The notes beneath the pieces were generated by a model. The model was not told where the DNA came from, ran no database searches, and saw nothing but the letters and a program-made list of their open reading frames with translations. From assembly GCA_003342895.1 (NCBI GenBank), contig PTFA01000042.1:4033423-4097422 (forward strand): a DNA stretch of 64,000 nucleotides, read 5' to 3'. Each line of letters opens with the position of its first letter. Position 1 is the first letter of the stretch. The position numbers and the translations under genes were made by a program. Of the stretch, positions 1 to 11,992 are shown piece by piece. This DNA comes from Casuarius casuarius. Its lineage: Eukaryota; Chordata; Aves; Casuariiformes; Casuariidae.

Positions 1-2680
1 AGAATGTATTCTACAGTAACATGTTTGTTTGTAATATGCAATTCTCAAACATGAATATACTTGAGGACTTCCTCAGCTGGTCAGTATTTTAAAGGCAGTA
101 AAGTGGTTTTAGAAAGAAATTTTTGTAGTATATTATACTGGGAAGTAGGGAAAGGCTAATTGTGTACTTTCAAAGAAGTAGAATGATGTGGGTGGAAGAG
201 GAAATTCCTTTAGGGTTTTTTCCCACTGTGCAAATACACTAAGAAGCCTGTGGTTACCTTTCAGGTATGTTTATTCTGGTAGATCCTTTGAGGATGATTC
301 AATTTGACAACAGTGAAGGACTGAGCCCACCAGTCCCAGAAATTACTGAATATTTATGTTTTCTAGCAGAATGCAAATGTTTCTGTTCTAATAAGGTGTT
401 TGTGTTGGTAAAGGGTGCAGACCTTTTCTCCTGTTTCAGTAAAGGAGAACTTTCCTCAAGAAGAAACCCTCTAAAGGCAATCAAAGAGATGCTGCATCTT
501 CTCTACAGACTGTTTTCCATTCATCCTGGTTGTGTAAGCATCTTAAATTAGAACTGTTTATTTTATCAGCACAGATTGTATGTGTCATAAAATAGCTGAA
601 TCCCAGCTGAGGGGTCCCAGCATGGAGCATTTACGTAGTTCTTCAGAAGCAGGTGAGATTTGGGTCTGCATGGACTCAATACCTGCCATGTCAGCATCCT
701 TTTTTGGAGAACAAGATTTCCTGGATCACTGTAAGTGCATTGCTGCTTCGCAGCTGATAATGACAGTTATGTGACTAGCACTGAATCTAGTTCATCCACT
801 GAAGGTGTCTGGTAATAAATGGATATCCACATTTTCAATTAATGGAAATAGTTGTTAGGTGAGCATGCGCGCGAGCACCCACCCACCCCTGCATCATTTT
901 TGTCACATATCTTTGTACTGGAAATTGCTTGATAATGGGTAAATTTTTATTTGGGTTTAATTAGTGCCATGCTGGTATAGAGAAAAATGTACCTAAAACA
1001 ACAGAAAATATTTTAGTGAACTGTTCTTCCATTGCCTTATGCCAGGTATTTGTTAGAATCTCCGCTTCAACACGATGAATACAAATGCCTGTATGCATAC
1101 CCTTGAAAAATCAATTTAAATATATACAGCTAGTTTTTTCATCATACTTTAAAACTGTAAGTGGTTAATGTTGTGTGTCTTGTGCTTGCTCTATTAGATT
1201 TGTAATAACTAGTAGAATCTCAGGTTTGATACAAATTGTTTTAGTGATCAATTTCATGCTTGCCATTAAAAGACAGTGAAGAACAAAACATACTAAAGAT
1301 ATGAAATTGATAAACAAATTGTCCATGCCATAGCTGTGTCTGTTGGCATTTTCTGATAACTTCAGCAGGTCAAGAGAGCCCTTCTTTATTAGGAATTGTG
1401 GTTAGAATTTAATGAGACTCTTAAACCAGCCCAGTATTTTTGAAAATCTCATGTACGCAAGCTTAGAAGCCTAGTTTTAGATTCATCATTTTGAAAATGA
1501 TAGTCTGCGTGTATTAAAAAGTCTAGTCACTCTATTACTCTATTGAAAGTCTAATCATTTCCATTTTTCACACTGACAAAGATTCCATGCCACTAAAAAG
1601 GTTTAATAGAAAAATACTTTTCTTTGTTGATGTAAGTATTTCTCTACAAACTTAACTTTTAGTAAAGTAGCAGTGCATGTGAATAAAGCTATATGTTCCC
1701 TTAAGTGTTTGCATGTTAACAGCTCTACTTTTAGTATTTTGTTTTTTACATGTAGTAGTACTGTGCCACTAGTTTGCAAGATCTTGCCAGTAGTGGTGTT
1801 AACATAAAAATGCATTTTTTTACATATACATGTTAATCTAAAGTCACAACAGCCCAAATATTCCAGTTACCTCTACAGACTCTCTACCTGGCCTAAATCA
1901 GTGATGAAAACAAAACAGAAAACAAATTTCAGAGTTGTCTGACACTTCAAGATGCTGCTTTTAGTGGGGACTATAAGCAAAGACCACAGGGTAGCAAGCG
2001 AGAAAACAGCAGTCTCCTTTTTCTCTCTTCCGGTGCTTCCTGGCAGCTTGCCCTACTTTGGCACTTGCAGTGAATATGAGGAGCACCCCCTTACTCCAGG
2101 CTGAGGACTGCAGGGTCTTAGAAGCTGTCTGTTCTCCGTGGGTTCAGGTGAGAGGAACGTGCAAATGTGCTGGAGACAAAGAGGTAGGTTAAAAATGTGA
2201 GTGGGCAGGACTCCCGGGAAAAGTAGACGGCAGATTTATTCCAGGAAACTCTGGAGACACAGAAGCTTTTGGTGCTGGTGGCTTGCAAAGGAAGTTTGAC
2301 AAATATCCCAAAGTGTCTTGGTTTTGTAAAGACTTTTTTGAGGATCTTTTCCTCTTTTCAATTTTGTTTTGTTGTGGTTTTTGCTGTTGCAACTTTTGTG
2401 TAATCCTCAAGTCCTTGTTACGCACACTTGAAGTCAGTTATTACAGACATTGTACTCGAACTTCAACCCATTGCTACAAATGTTATGCTGAACAATGTAA
2501 AAGGGAGTGCAGAGAATGTCCCTGTGCTGCTGTGTTTTAGAAATGTTGTAAAAGCCTATCTGGCAAAGAGAAATAAAGGGAATCATTTGTCATGGCTACT
2601 AAATGAATAAGCTCAACTGTTCAGGAAAAGCATGTAGCTCAGGATTAGTATATTCAAGTCTGTTGGGGACAGCAAGGACC
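1..2680. other. Unique AT-rich DNA, no gene recognised
   Basis: I see no recognisable exon or transposon here. Short open frames such as those at 267-551 and 2283-2540 are cysteine- and leucine-rich with no domain pattern, as expected by chance in AT-rich DNA. A small CpG/CACCC-rich patch lies at 863-890 (a GCGCGCGAG core followed by repeated CACCC/ACCC). Relative to the minus-strand exon at 4029-4394, this block is downstream of the gene. Confidence 0.5.
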
Positions 2681-2689
2681 CTAAGGACT

Positions 2690-3005
2690 GGGCACTGAGG
2701 GTGACCCCAGCACAGGCCATATCCTAACCATCAGATGCTGTTCTGCAGGGTCTGCCCATGATGGCCAGAGCCAGTGCCAGTAACAGGTCCATCGACAGCC
2801 CCTGCCATAGTGTGGGGGTGAACCAGGCCAGGGGCCATCCAGGGAATCCAGTCAGGAGCAAAAAGAGATGGTACTGGGGACAAGGCTGGAGACAAGGCTA
2901 CGATGCGTGCCCAAAGTCCATCTAGGCAATAGGGCCAGAGGCAGGGCTGGGGAGAAGCTACAACCTGTGTCCAGAGGGTCCATCTGGGAGAGGAGCTGTA
3001 ATGCA
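2690..3005. repeat. GC-rich block with two-copy ~60-bp minisatellite
   Basis: This block is much richer in G and C than its surroundings. Two imperfect tandem units with a period near 60 bases occupy 2881-2939 and 2941-2999. Both contain a GGCTGG start, a GCTAC core, a TGTGYCC-like segment and a GTCCATCTRGG segment. Similar GGTCCATC and GGCCATCC words at 2786 and 2833 hint at older decayed units. I cannot name a family. The 91-codon minus-strand frame here follows from the base composition and is not treated as a gene. Confidence 0.55.
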
Positions 3006-3013
3006 ACTCTAGG

Positions 3014-3360
3014 CTAATACTGCCTCATGTTGTAATCAAGTGTCCTGCACCCCTTCCTCCCCAATAATACAAAATATGCACACTCACAATAATCAAAATT
3101 GACGAAGGACAGTATGTGCAAAACCCCAGGAGGGAAAAACACCCTGAAGGATGTAACAAGATGATAACGGGCTGATAAGTCCAGATAATGCTGTTGCAAC
3201 TCGGTGAATGAAGGGGACCGATCTGACCGACCTAGGAATTTGGAATTTCCTGAGCCCGTTGGCTGGTCTGAGTCACTTGCCTGAAGAAACCAAGGTCCAG
3301 TTCCTGCCAGCTTGCCAAGTGTCTGTGGTTCTGTAAGTACTTGCATGCCTAGATATTAAC
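3014..3360. other. Unclassified segment, possibly old interspersed repeat
   Basis: A 110-codon minus-strand frame spans most of this segment, but its translation shows no domain signature. The segment lies between two GC-rich repeats and downstream of the terminal exon at 4029-4394. It could be distal 3' UTR or, more likely, flanking DNA. I see no terminal repeats or target-site duplication. Confidence 0.3.
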
Positions 3361-3388
3361 CCTAACTTGGTATTATTGGATAACTGGG

Positions 3389-3437
3389 TTTATTGTTGTT
3401 TTGACTGGAATCATGATAATATTTGTTTACCTTTATT
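3389..3437 (-). terminator. Two candidate polyadenylation signals (AATAAA, minus strand)
   Basis: Read on the minus strand, AATAAA occurs at 3437-3432 and again at 3394-3389. They lie about 600 to 640 bases downstream of the stop codon of the exon ending at 4029, a normal 3' UTR length for a vertebrate gene. AATAAA is common by chance in AT-rich DNA, so the assignment depends on the exon being real. Confidence 0.3.
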
Positions 3438-3539
3438 ACTATTATGTAATTTCACAGTAAGCTAGTTAGCCTTGAACTGCTAGTCTTGGTGTCTGTTATT
3501 GTATCTTCAACCAATATTGCACCTAAACCTTCCGTACAT

Positions 3540-3760
3540 GAACTACCCAAGCGTAAGGCCAAGGTCTGCCTCAGAGGCAGGGTCAGGGGCAGGGCTGTGG
3601 ACCGGCACACCTGCAGCACAGCTGGGGCAGGGGTTGGGTGCCCAGGCCAGAGTCAAAATGGGGTCCTGGGCCCTGGGCAGGGGATGTGGGTGGGGGTCCC
3701 AGGGGAGGTTAGTCAAGGCCACTCAGGCCTATCGAGGCACTTAGGGCCCTGACAGTGCCA
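3540..3760 (+). repeat. G-rich interspersed repeat with quadruplex potential
   Basis: This is a GC-rich island in AT-rich DNA. At 3584-3600 it carries CAGGGGCAGGGCTGTGG, also found unchanged at 9406-9422, so both places probably hold copies of one repeat family. From 3660 to 3705 there are seven successive runs of three or more G separated by short loops, well beyond the usual G-quadruplex pattern. If the minus-strand gene at 4029-4394 is transcribed to 3389, this block lies in its 3' UTR and would be C-rich in that RNA. Confidence 0.5.
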
Positions 3761-4028
3761 CATGGGAAGGCACCTCACAGTGTGGTTCTCTGCTTAACTG
3801 GTGAGATAATTCATTTTTTCAGTCTTTGTTCTTTTGTTATTGAGTTTTCTTGGCAGCTATTTCACTCCGATATCACTAAATCTGAATGTTGTTGATCTAT
3901 GCTGCAAATGAGCAATTAACGGTTGTCAGACATCACTCTGTACATTAGACTCAGTCTATTTAAAATTGAAGGAAATGTTTGGAGGCAAACAAGTAGAAGA
4001 ATTACCATACAAAGAAAGTAAAGTTAAT

Positions 4029-4394
4029 TTATCTCACAAGTTCCAGTGTATCACAATAAGAATTTGCTATGTCCAAAGATGTAGAAAATGAGTTTTTTTC
4101 AAATTCCTCAAGACCTAGCATGCCACTGAGCGAAGCCTTGTTGACTGAGATATAATCTGAAGATGCTGGTGACCCTGCAAGTGAGCCATTTTTAATGTAA
4201 TCACTATCATAAAAATATAGACCCATAATCATTTTTGCCTCTGTTATAAGCCTTGTGGTTACTGTTAAATACTTCTGGCAAATGTTATCATTCTGAGGAT
4301 TTATTCTGAGTAAAAGGAATGATAGTCCATCTGGCTTCCAGTTATAGTCAGGAGGAAACTTATCAAAGGTCTGCACTGGCCTCTTGTAAGCGTA
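4029..4394 (-). CDS. 3'-terminal coding exon of an unidentified gene
   Basis: On the minus strand the segment begins after ATTCATTTCAG, with a branch-point-like TTAAC just before it. It is open in phase 0 for 121 codons and ends in TAA. The peptide starts YAYKRPVQTFDKFPPDYNWK and ends SYCDTLELVR. Its composition is protein-like: mixed K, D, E and N, few cysteines, no low complexity. No transmembrane segment is evident. Several tyrosines sit in SH2-ligand-like contexts (DSDYIKN, SSDYISV, NSYCDT), as in cytoplasmic tails or adaptors; this is an analogy only. I cannot name the family. Length alone does not prove coding, since about nine frames this long are expected by chance in the window. The case rests on composition, the splice site and downstream AATAAA sites. 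Earlier exons should lie at higher coordinates. Confidence 0.55.
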   Translation of the reverse strand, partial: YAYKRPVQTFDKFPPDYNWKPDGLSFLLLRINPQNDNICQKYLTVTTRLITEAKMIMGLYFYDSDYIKNGSLAGSPASSDYISVNKASLSGMLGLEEFEKNSFSTSLDIANSYCDTLELVR

Positions 4395-7300
4395 CTGAAA
4401 TGAATGGTTAATTCCAGAAGAACGTTATTGAGAAAAACAGCACATCTGTCACACAACAGACACCACAGAATGCTCTTGGTTTCTTAAAGCACTGAAATAA
4501 ACTGGAGTGATGAGATGGACTACAGGTTGATGGTTTTATATCAATAGTTTTGATGGAAATCGATTTGACTTAGTAGAGAACAAAGAAGTTGAACCAACTG
4601 CAAGAAGGCTGGAAGGCTGGAAGAAGGATGGTAGGACTTAGGCATGCTCTAGAATGCTCTTAGGCACTCAAATAGATGGATGTCAAGTCTAGAGGTGATT
4701 CCAGAAGGGAAAGACAGACACATTCCTTGAGAAATTTAATTTCTTTGTTTCTTTTCTGTTATCCAAATGGAAGATCCCTTTTTAACACTTGTCTGGTTGA
4801 GTTACTTTTCATTATCTAAAATGAGGGAAAAACCATCGCAGAAGGTTGGTCAGCTGGACAAGAATATTGTCAACATTTACAAGACTGGCAGTACAATTTT
4901 TCCTGTTCAGCATCATATGAATACAATTTGGATATTGAGTTGAATTTAGTAAGAAATGAAGAATGATCAAGAAGCTGAAAAAAAAACAAATAAAAATTTG
5001 TCATTGTCTAGTGGAAAATACACAAGCAGGAAGTTTGACTAGCTTGCATGCTGGTGACTGAACTACTAGCCCCATGTATTTCCACCCAGACATTATCAAA
5101 CTGCTCATTTTGGATGAGGTAAGTCATTTTTTTCTACAACAGAAAAAATCACAAAGACATTTCACAAAACCTCATCCATGTTAACTCCCTCTCCGTTGCC
5201 TGTCCTTCTTTCTTTCAGACTTTCTCCCTATATGGAGAAATGGAGACTAGCTTTTTTTCCCACTGGAGATGATCACAGTGACCCTCTTCCTCAGTTCAGA
5301 AATAGAAGTGTAACAGCTTCTCCCTCTCCTTCTTGCTGATAACAGTGCGACAAAGTGAAATTTGACTCCTTTCCCCAGTTTCAGACTTTCACTATCACTT
5401 ATGTGCCAGTCTGCTTGGTGCTTGCCTCATTTGCCCCACATTTGAGAGATCCATGGCTCAAATCCAGCAGTATTTTGGTTTTTATTTCCTTCCCAGAACA
5501 AATGGACACAAATTGTGCCAATTCTGTTTGGATGAGCTCTAGATAGCAACCCAATAAGCTGGAGTTGCAGAGCTAGAAAAATTCACATAAACAGGGCTTT
5601 GACAACAGCCCAATACCTTAAATTTGTACCAACTTAATAACCTAATGTCTGACTTCATCTTTATTTGTGTGATGCAGAACTGATGAGTTTATTTACTTCA
5701 TAATTTTTCTAAGTTTATGTTAGCTTGCATAAGTGTTCTTCTCTCCCTTCCCCACCCCCCTTTCTTTTGTAAATCGTGAGCTCTGTTTCTTTCTGGTTTG
5801 TTTCTTAATTTACACCATTTGCTTATAAACACAAGAAAAGGCAAATGTTTATTTATACTTTTGGCCTTTGACAAAATTTCTGCACACTGTTTTGGCTGCT
5901 TTCCTCATGGAACAAATCCAACCTATCCCCCCTTACCTTCAAACCTGAAAATCTGCATTCATATTGTTAGATTCTGCTGTACTGCAGGAGTATTGGCAGG
6001 ATGAGATATACGTATTTGAGGTTGTCAGTGAATCTGAGAACCTTTCCAAGGAAGCCTTGGGGGAAGGGTGTTTGTTCTTAGACTCTGAATTTCTGGTGAG
6101 TGGTTTAAAGTAGTTTTATTAATAACTGCGGACTTTTTAATAAGGTGACAGCTGGTAGAAAAATTTAATGGACAAGCTTGAAAGCTTTTTTTTTTTTAAT
6201 TCCAGAAACAAACTGTTCAAACTGCAAATAAACACTAGTGGGTACAGAATCACACATTTCTGAGATGTTAATGTAGGTTTTTAAATTTGCATATTCAATT
6301 AGGAATTGCTAAGTAGACATTTTAACCATTACAATTATGCTCAGTTCTATAATCTTAAACTACCTTGGACAGCTCAGAATATCGCACATTGGTTTTCATT
6401 GAACTGTGAGGGGTATGAGGACAAACTGGCTGAGCTGAAGCCTCTGAAGGTTTCTAACATCCAAAATTTCACTTCAGTTTGGAATTTAGTTGTTTATTTA
6501 CCCCAGAAGCACATGAAAAGCTGCTGATTTCATAGCCAGAGAAAGCTGAGTTGAATCCATATGAAGGTTCAGACTCCACTTCATACACTGAAAGAATAAA
6601 ACTACCTTCTGATATAGTGAAATAAAATAAACAGTGCTCTTCACAGTGAGTGGCCTGCTGTGCTTGCTAATGAGGAAGTTCAGTAGAACCTACAATAGTT
6701 TAAAATCACATGCAATCAATGAACATGAGTTGTAATCCTCTTCCTCTCTGGGACACTAATTTAGCAAAGGATTTGAGGATGTGTTTATCTCTTTTCCTAT
6801 TAGCTAAGCACTTGCTGCACTGTAGCTGATGGGACTGAAGTTTGTTCTCAAAGCTAAGCCTTGAGAAAGAGCTAGACAGCATTACTGAGGCCCTTACTGA
6901 GGTAATCCAGGGCTGACAAATGTGTGCAGCAGACATGGCCAGGTAATAAGCAAAACTGGGTCAAAATAGTATGCTTTGACTAAAGCAGCCAAATAATTGT
7001 GTTTTCTTCAAACCAGGGTAAAAAAAAAAATGATTGAAGCTGAAGATGGAAAGCAAATAGAGTGTATTCTTTGGGATTCAGCAATGTTCGGAGGCTCCTG
7101 CAGTGTGCTCCATGAAGTCAGCAAAAAGGCATCCAGGGCAGCCGGTGAGTGCAGACTTGACCCTCGATCACAAGTGCAAAAGGCACGTGGAATACCTCTT
7201 CCAGATGCAATGCCTTGGTCACCCAATCTCAAATATCTAGCATAGCCAAGAGTGATGCTCGGGCGGTGGCTGGCTGACAGGCTGCACTGACACAGAACCG

Positions 7301-9295
7301 CATCCCCTACCACTGGCAAGAAGAGGGTCAGTAGCCAGCAACCTGCCTGGAGATAAACCGCTCATATGTCAATGGGAGTCCAGGATTCAGACCCCGCAGG
7401 TTGAGGAGGCCCAGCAGACCCAGTGTCCTCTTCTGGCAATTACACTTTCTAATAGATTAACTCATAAAGGGCAGCTACGTCCTCCATGCCAAAGGATCAT
7501 ACTTTCAAAAGAGAACTCAGTATTTTGAATCACAAGGCTTTCCCTGTGGGGCCATTGAATTGTCTTACAAGAAAGTGCAGACTCTGCACTGTTAGTCTGG
7601 GTTTACTGAACTGTCCTCTGAAGATTTTTAGAGGCACCTGGCTGTCTGTTTCTTACATAGGGAACATAAGCATTTAATTTAGATAATCTGAATCAGCCTG
7701 GTGAGACTAGGGGCCTAAATTTTAGCTTTTGCAATGCTATAGTTAGGTGTCTAAAAGGAGAAGGCTGAATATCACCCATAGTGTCTAATGGGTGAGTTAG
7801 ACACTAAACACCTTCAGGTTCTAAATTACAGTGTGAAGTTAATTTCATGCTCTCATCACTTCAGGCTAATTAGTGCAAATTAAATTTCACCCTTGTCAGC
7901 TGGGCAGGGTAGTGCAAAATATGTCAGTTTGGTATTTCTATTTGAATACTTTTCTGCTAAAAATTGTGCAGGGCGCAAACCTCACTGTAGAGACTGGCCA
8001 TAATCTGTACAAGTGTTACAGCATGTGAATGAGGTGAAGAATATGCTCTTGGCTTAATCTGAATTTCCTCTGTGGCTCTTCGATTTGAACGACAATCATT
8101 TACATCTTCTTCTGTTCAGGATAGAGACAGACAGGGAAAGATCTTCAATGGGTGCACACTGTCATTGCACAGCAGTGGAGCTATATAAATGTATAAGGTG
8201 ATATGTCCCAGGATGCCCGTGAGGAATGATATGAGTTGGTATGAGTCTCCCTTGACTTCAGTGGAACTGGAGAAGTTTTTATCATCTGATTAAGTCATCT
8301 GCATATGCTTTACTCATTCAGTCTAGCTGTACTATATGCGATATATAAACTGTTGTCACCAGTGGATGTCCCTATCGCTTTTGGTAGCTCGAATAATGCA
8401 AACGCAGAAATAGGAGTGGGCAATCCTTGACTATGAGATGCTGAAGCGGGTTGTGACAAATAGGCTATCCAAAAGAAAAATAAAGATACACCACAAATGG
8501 AGCAGGGAACAGTCTCTCAGCCTGGAGGTTACTGCTCTTTTATGTGTGAGAAAAGTTCTTCTGCAGCCAGCTATTTTCTCACATGAGTGAAGAGACCACA
8601 CAGGTATTAGTACCCTCACTGAGACAAACCAAGTACCAGAAAGCCCCTGAAAGATTGTGTCCCAGCCTCAGAGACTATAATGTCCTCAGCCAGAACCCAG
8701 CCAAGACGGTCTTGGCTGTGTCAGCCTGGCTGATGGATAGCATCTCAGAGAGGTGTCAAGCAGAGCAGGGATCTCTGCTTTCAGAGGTAGCATACAAGTA
8801 CATTAACTAAAAAGGTTCAGCTGATAATATAGATGGGTTGGGTTGCTAATGGTCTGGGCATTCTATTAAGATCCCATCACTGAGGATTACTTTGTCAAGG
8901 TTCCTGTAACATCTCTGTTATTCTCTCTCCACAGAATAAGCTGAGCATAGTTCCTATCACCTGCTGTGCACACAGGCATACATACACACATAATATTTAT
9001 AGTCTCTCTTTTGCTTTACCTTAGTGATCACTGCCTTGATGCAGAGAATTGGGCAGTGAGCACAGCAATACAGAGGTTCGTGTTCATTCAGTAGCTAATT
9101 GTAGAAAGCTCTGATTTTATGAGCCTTGGCATCTCTAACTGAAAAAGAACAGGAAGATTTAGGACACAAGGGAAATCAGCAGTGGGTATTAACTGTCACT
9201 TGCACATAAATGCACAATGATAAGTGAGGGAGAATAATCAAAGTGGGATCAATTTTTGTGAGGAATTTTTTTTGGCATATTGTATTTTTGTCTGT
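4395..9295. other. Intron or intergenic DNA, mostly unique
   Basis: If the exon at 4029-4394 is real, this is its upstream intron. I see no confident exon. Small local duplications occur near 4605-4640 (AAGGCTGG twice) and 4640-4665 (TTAGGCA and GCTCT words repeated). T and A homopolymers of 10 to 11 occur near 6187 and 7020. The stretch 7700-7830, with repeated GCCTAAAT/TTAGGTGTCTAAA words, and 8240-8270, with TTGACTTCAGTGGAACTGG, resemble worn sauropsid interspersed repeats but are too decayed to classify. Confidence 0.4.
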
Positions 9296-9379
9296 ATTAT
9301 GTATTCTTAATATTCCTCCTCTTGGGGAGTAAAACAGAGAAGGGGATAGAGAATAAGACTAATATTGAATGAAAGGCTG

Positions 9380-9620
9380 TGACAGCTGAGCTTAGTGAGG
9401 CTGGGCAGGGGCAGGGCTGTGGCAGGGCAGGAGCCGGAACCACTGGGGTGTCGCAGGTCAGCGACTGACAGCCTCGGGCTGGGCTGAGATGGGACCCGGG
9501 CTGGGCAGGGGGGAGGCCCAAGCGGGGGCAGAGTCAGGGACAGGGAGGGCTGCCGGGGCCCCCAGGGCCTGGACACCAGCCTGGCCCTGAAAGCAGCGTA
9601 CCGCTGCATGTGTTGGTGTT
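9380..9620 (+). repeat. CpG- and G-rich interspersed repeat
   Basis: This is the most CpG-rich stretch of the window, with roughly ten CpG in the 200 bases from 9421. It shares the 17-mer CAGGGGCAGGGCTGTGG (9406-9422) with the repeat at 3584. From 9476 to 9513, six G runs separated by loops of two to seven bases fit a strong G-quadruplex pattern. The repeated GGGCTGGGC word suggests internal tandem structure. The long minus-strand frame of 180 codons across 9458-10000 is proline- and serine-rich and is explained by the scarcity of AT-rich stop codons. A small CpG island is the alternative reading, but no gene start is visible beside it. Confidence 0.5.
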
Positions 9621-11990
9621 GCATAGGGGTTGACCTGCTGCCTGCTGGCAGAGCTCAAGGACTCTTTTGCATCAGAAGATTTTGCACTTTGGCTCCTGCC
9701 CAGGCTGCTTGGGAGCAGCAGGGGCTGCTCCTTTCTGCAGGCTACAGCAAGGCTGCCAACCCGTCTGAACCTGGGGGGCCTCAGTCCCACTTCCTGGGGG
9801 TGTCCCATGCACAACGCTGTAATAATAAAAAAGGAAAGAGGCACCTCAGCTTTTGAGGCTGCTGTGAATGTGGAGGTCACTGCCGGGGCTGGGGCACAGG
9901 GAGACACACGACGAGGGCACAGCCTGGTTACAAATAACCACAGTTCAGTTGTAAGTCTAACTACTGCAACACAGGACTTTGGTTTCATATCCACGCACAC
10001 TGAGCAATAGCAAAAGCAGCTAACAAATACACTCCCTTTGCTGTATTTCTGTTAACTGCAAGATGTGGTTTCTTCCACAGTCTGAGACATGGGTAGGGTG
10101 CCACCAGGCTCACACATCTCTCCTGGCATTTTTGCTCCATGTTGTCTTTGTAGGTGGCCTCAGTGTTTCCAAGACAGTGTTGTCACTGTCTCTTGTCTCT
10201 TTTAATGAACTGTAATGTCTTGGCCTTTGTATTGAAAATGGGAGTTTGAGGAAAGGAGATTTTATGCCTGAAGGTTTTTTTTTTTCCTCTAATATCTGCT
10301 GGTGTAGTAAATAGCAACAACTCTCCCTGCTACCTTCACCTTGCTTTGAAGGGGACAGTGACTTTTTAAGGTGGTTAGTTACTAGGCTCTGCTTTTCCTG
10401 AATGCTGTAAGATGAAGTGTGGATGTAAAAAAGTCATTTTATGTTACTAAGGGAAAGCTGAATTATAGCACTGACAATTAAGAGCGGCTGGAAGTGCATC
10501 TGTTAAACTCTGTTTTACATTTCACATTTGGGTGAACAGCTCTCAAGGGTTCTGTCTGAGCAAAGTAATTAAATTTTTGTCTAACTTTAAGGTTGTACTT
10601 AGAGTTATAAACTTAAAAGGAAGCATGTGCCCAACAGAGTTGCTTGTTTGCACTTCAGAAGAAACCTTATATGAACCTTATGTATACATAGTTTGCACTT
10701 TCAGCATCTTTGTCAAGGTCTGGACCGGTGCAAATCCAGAGGCTACTGAGGGATCAGTGCTGTCCACAATGAACTCAAAGGGATTTCCCTCATTAACCTC
10801 ACGTTCAAGCTCTAATGACCCAGCTCAGAGCCTGTCTGATTTTAGTCCTGAAAATGTGATGGAACTCCTATAAAACCATGGCTATTCCTATTGGACCAGA
10901 GGATCAGAAGAGTCGTCCTTTCCTTTCACTCCCTATATCTTTTTTGTTTTTATTAATCTGTTCTGCTGAAGTCCTTACACCATTTATCTCCACCACAGTG
11001 TTTACATGCCTTTTTCAGTTAATTACAATTGTCTTCTTTGTACAGTACCTTGATAGGGAACTGCTGAACAAGTAATTTTTGAGGGTGTATGTTGCTGTTT
11101 GTGTGCGGTTGCAAATCTAAGGTAAGAGAAATGTGCACATATCTTTATCCTTATGAAAGAAATGCCATTGGGCTGGGGGAACAGACCTTTCAACCAAAAA
11201 CATCACCCCTACACTGTAGACTAATTTAGAGATGCTGAATCCAAGCGACTGAGCACCTTACCAGTGGGGAATAAGATCTTGAATTTGACCAAAAATTCAG
11301 TGACAGGAAAGATCCCAAGGCATGATGAATGTGCGCAAAGTAGCCTTTCAGGATGCAGCATGCATGCAGTGCTACCTGGGGGTGCACGAAAGTGGTGGCC
11401 TCCTGCCCAGGTGCTGGGCTGTGGTACAAATAGACAAAGTCTCTGTAACCAAGTTACACCATTGTCTGGACAGGTGAGACAAGGTCTGTTTGCCAGTGGA
11501 CTCTGGTCAGTGCCTAGAGATGCTGGAGAGGCTTTCTCCTGGTAAACAGGTGCCTGGTTCAGTCTTTTTTTCCTGCAAACTGTAAGGGGCTCCTGTGATG
11601 CTCTGTGATCAAAAGAGGTGTACTGTAAGCAGAGGCTACAGTAGCCAGTTTTCTCACCATGCTTTCCATGCAGTGAAGACCTTCAGTGAGAACAGGGCAC
11701 TGGTGGCTCTTTCCCCTCCCAGCATGTAGTACCTCTCACTAGTTCTTCATTGTACTAGTGAACACACGTATCACCAGGTAATACTATTCTCCGTAATTTC
11801 ACAGTGCACTGGAAATTAAGCTTTAGAGGAAGCTTAATGTATTCAGATCCTTTATTGTACTACATCCAAAAATAGACCGCCAACAGGAGTGATTTTATCA
11901 TTTCATTTTACAATCAGGGCAACATTTTTGTAGCACTTAATTAAAGAATATATCTAATATACCAGTTGTCCAGTACTTCAGGTTTTGCTT
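9621..11990. other. Mixed unique DNA, no gene recognised
   Basis: The first 400 bases remain moderately GC-rich and may continue the preceding repeat. After 10010 the sequence is ordinary AT-rich DNA. The 113-codon plus-strand frame at 10532-10873 and smaller ones show no domain or convincing flanking splice sites. No transposon ends are visible. Confidence 0.35.
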
Positions 11991-11992
11991 AC

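Noticed and set aside
2731..3006. Minus-strand frame as a gene
   Set aside because: It lies wholly in minisatellite and GC-rich repeat sequence.
9458..10000. Longest open frame in the window (180 codons, minus strand)
   Set aside because: It lies in GC-rich repeat sequence with open frames on both strands, is proline/serine/alanine-rich and has no domain; stop codons are simply rare in such DNA.
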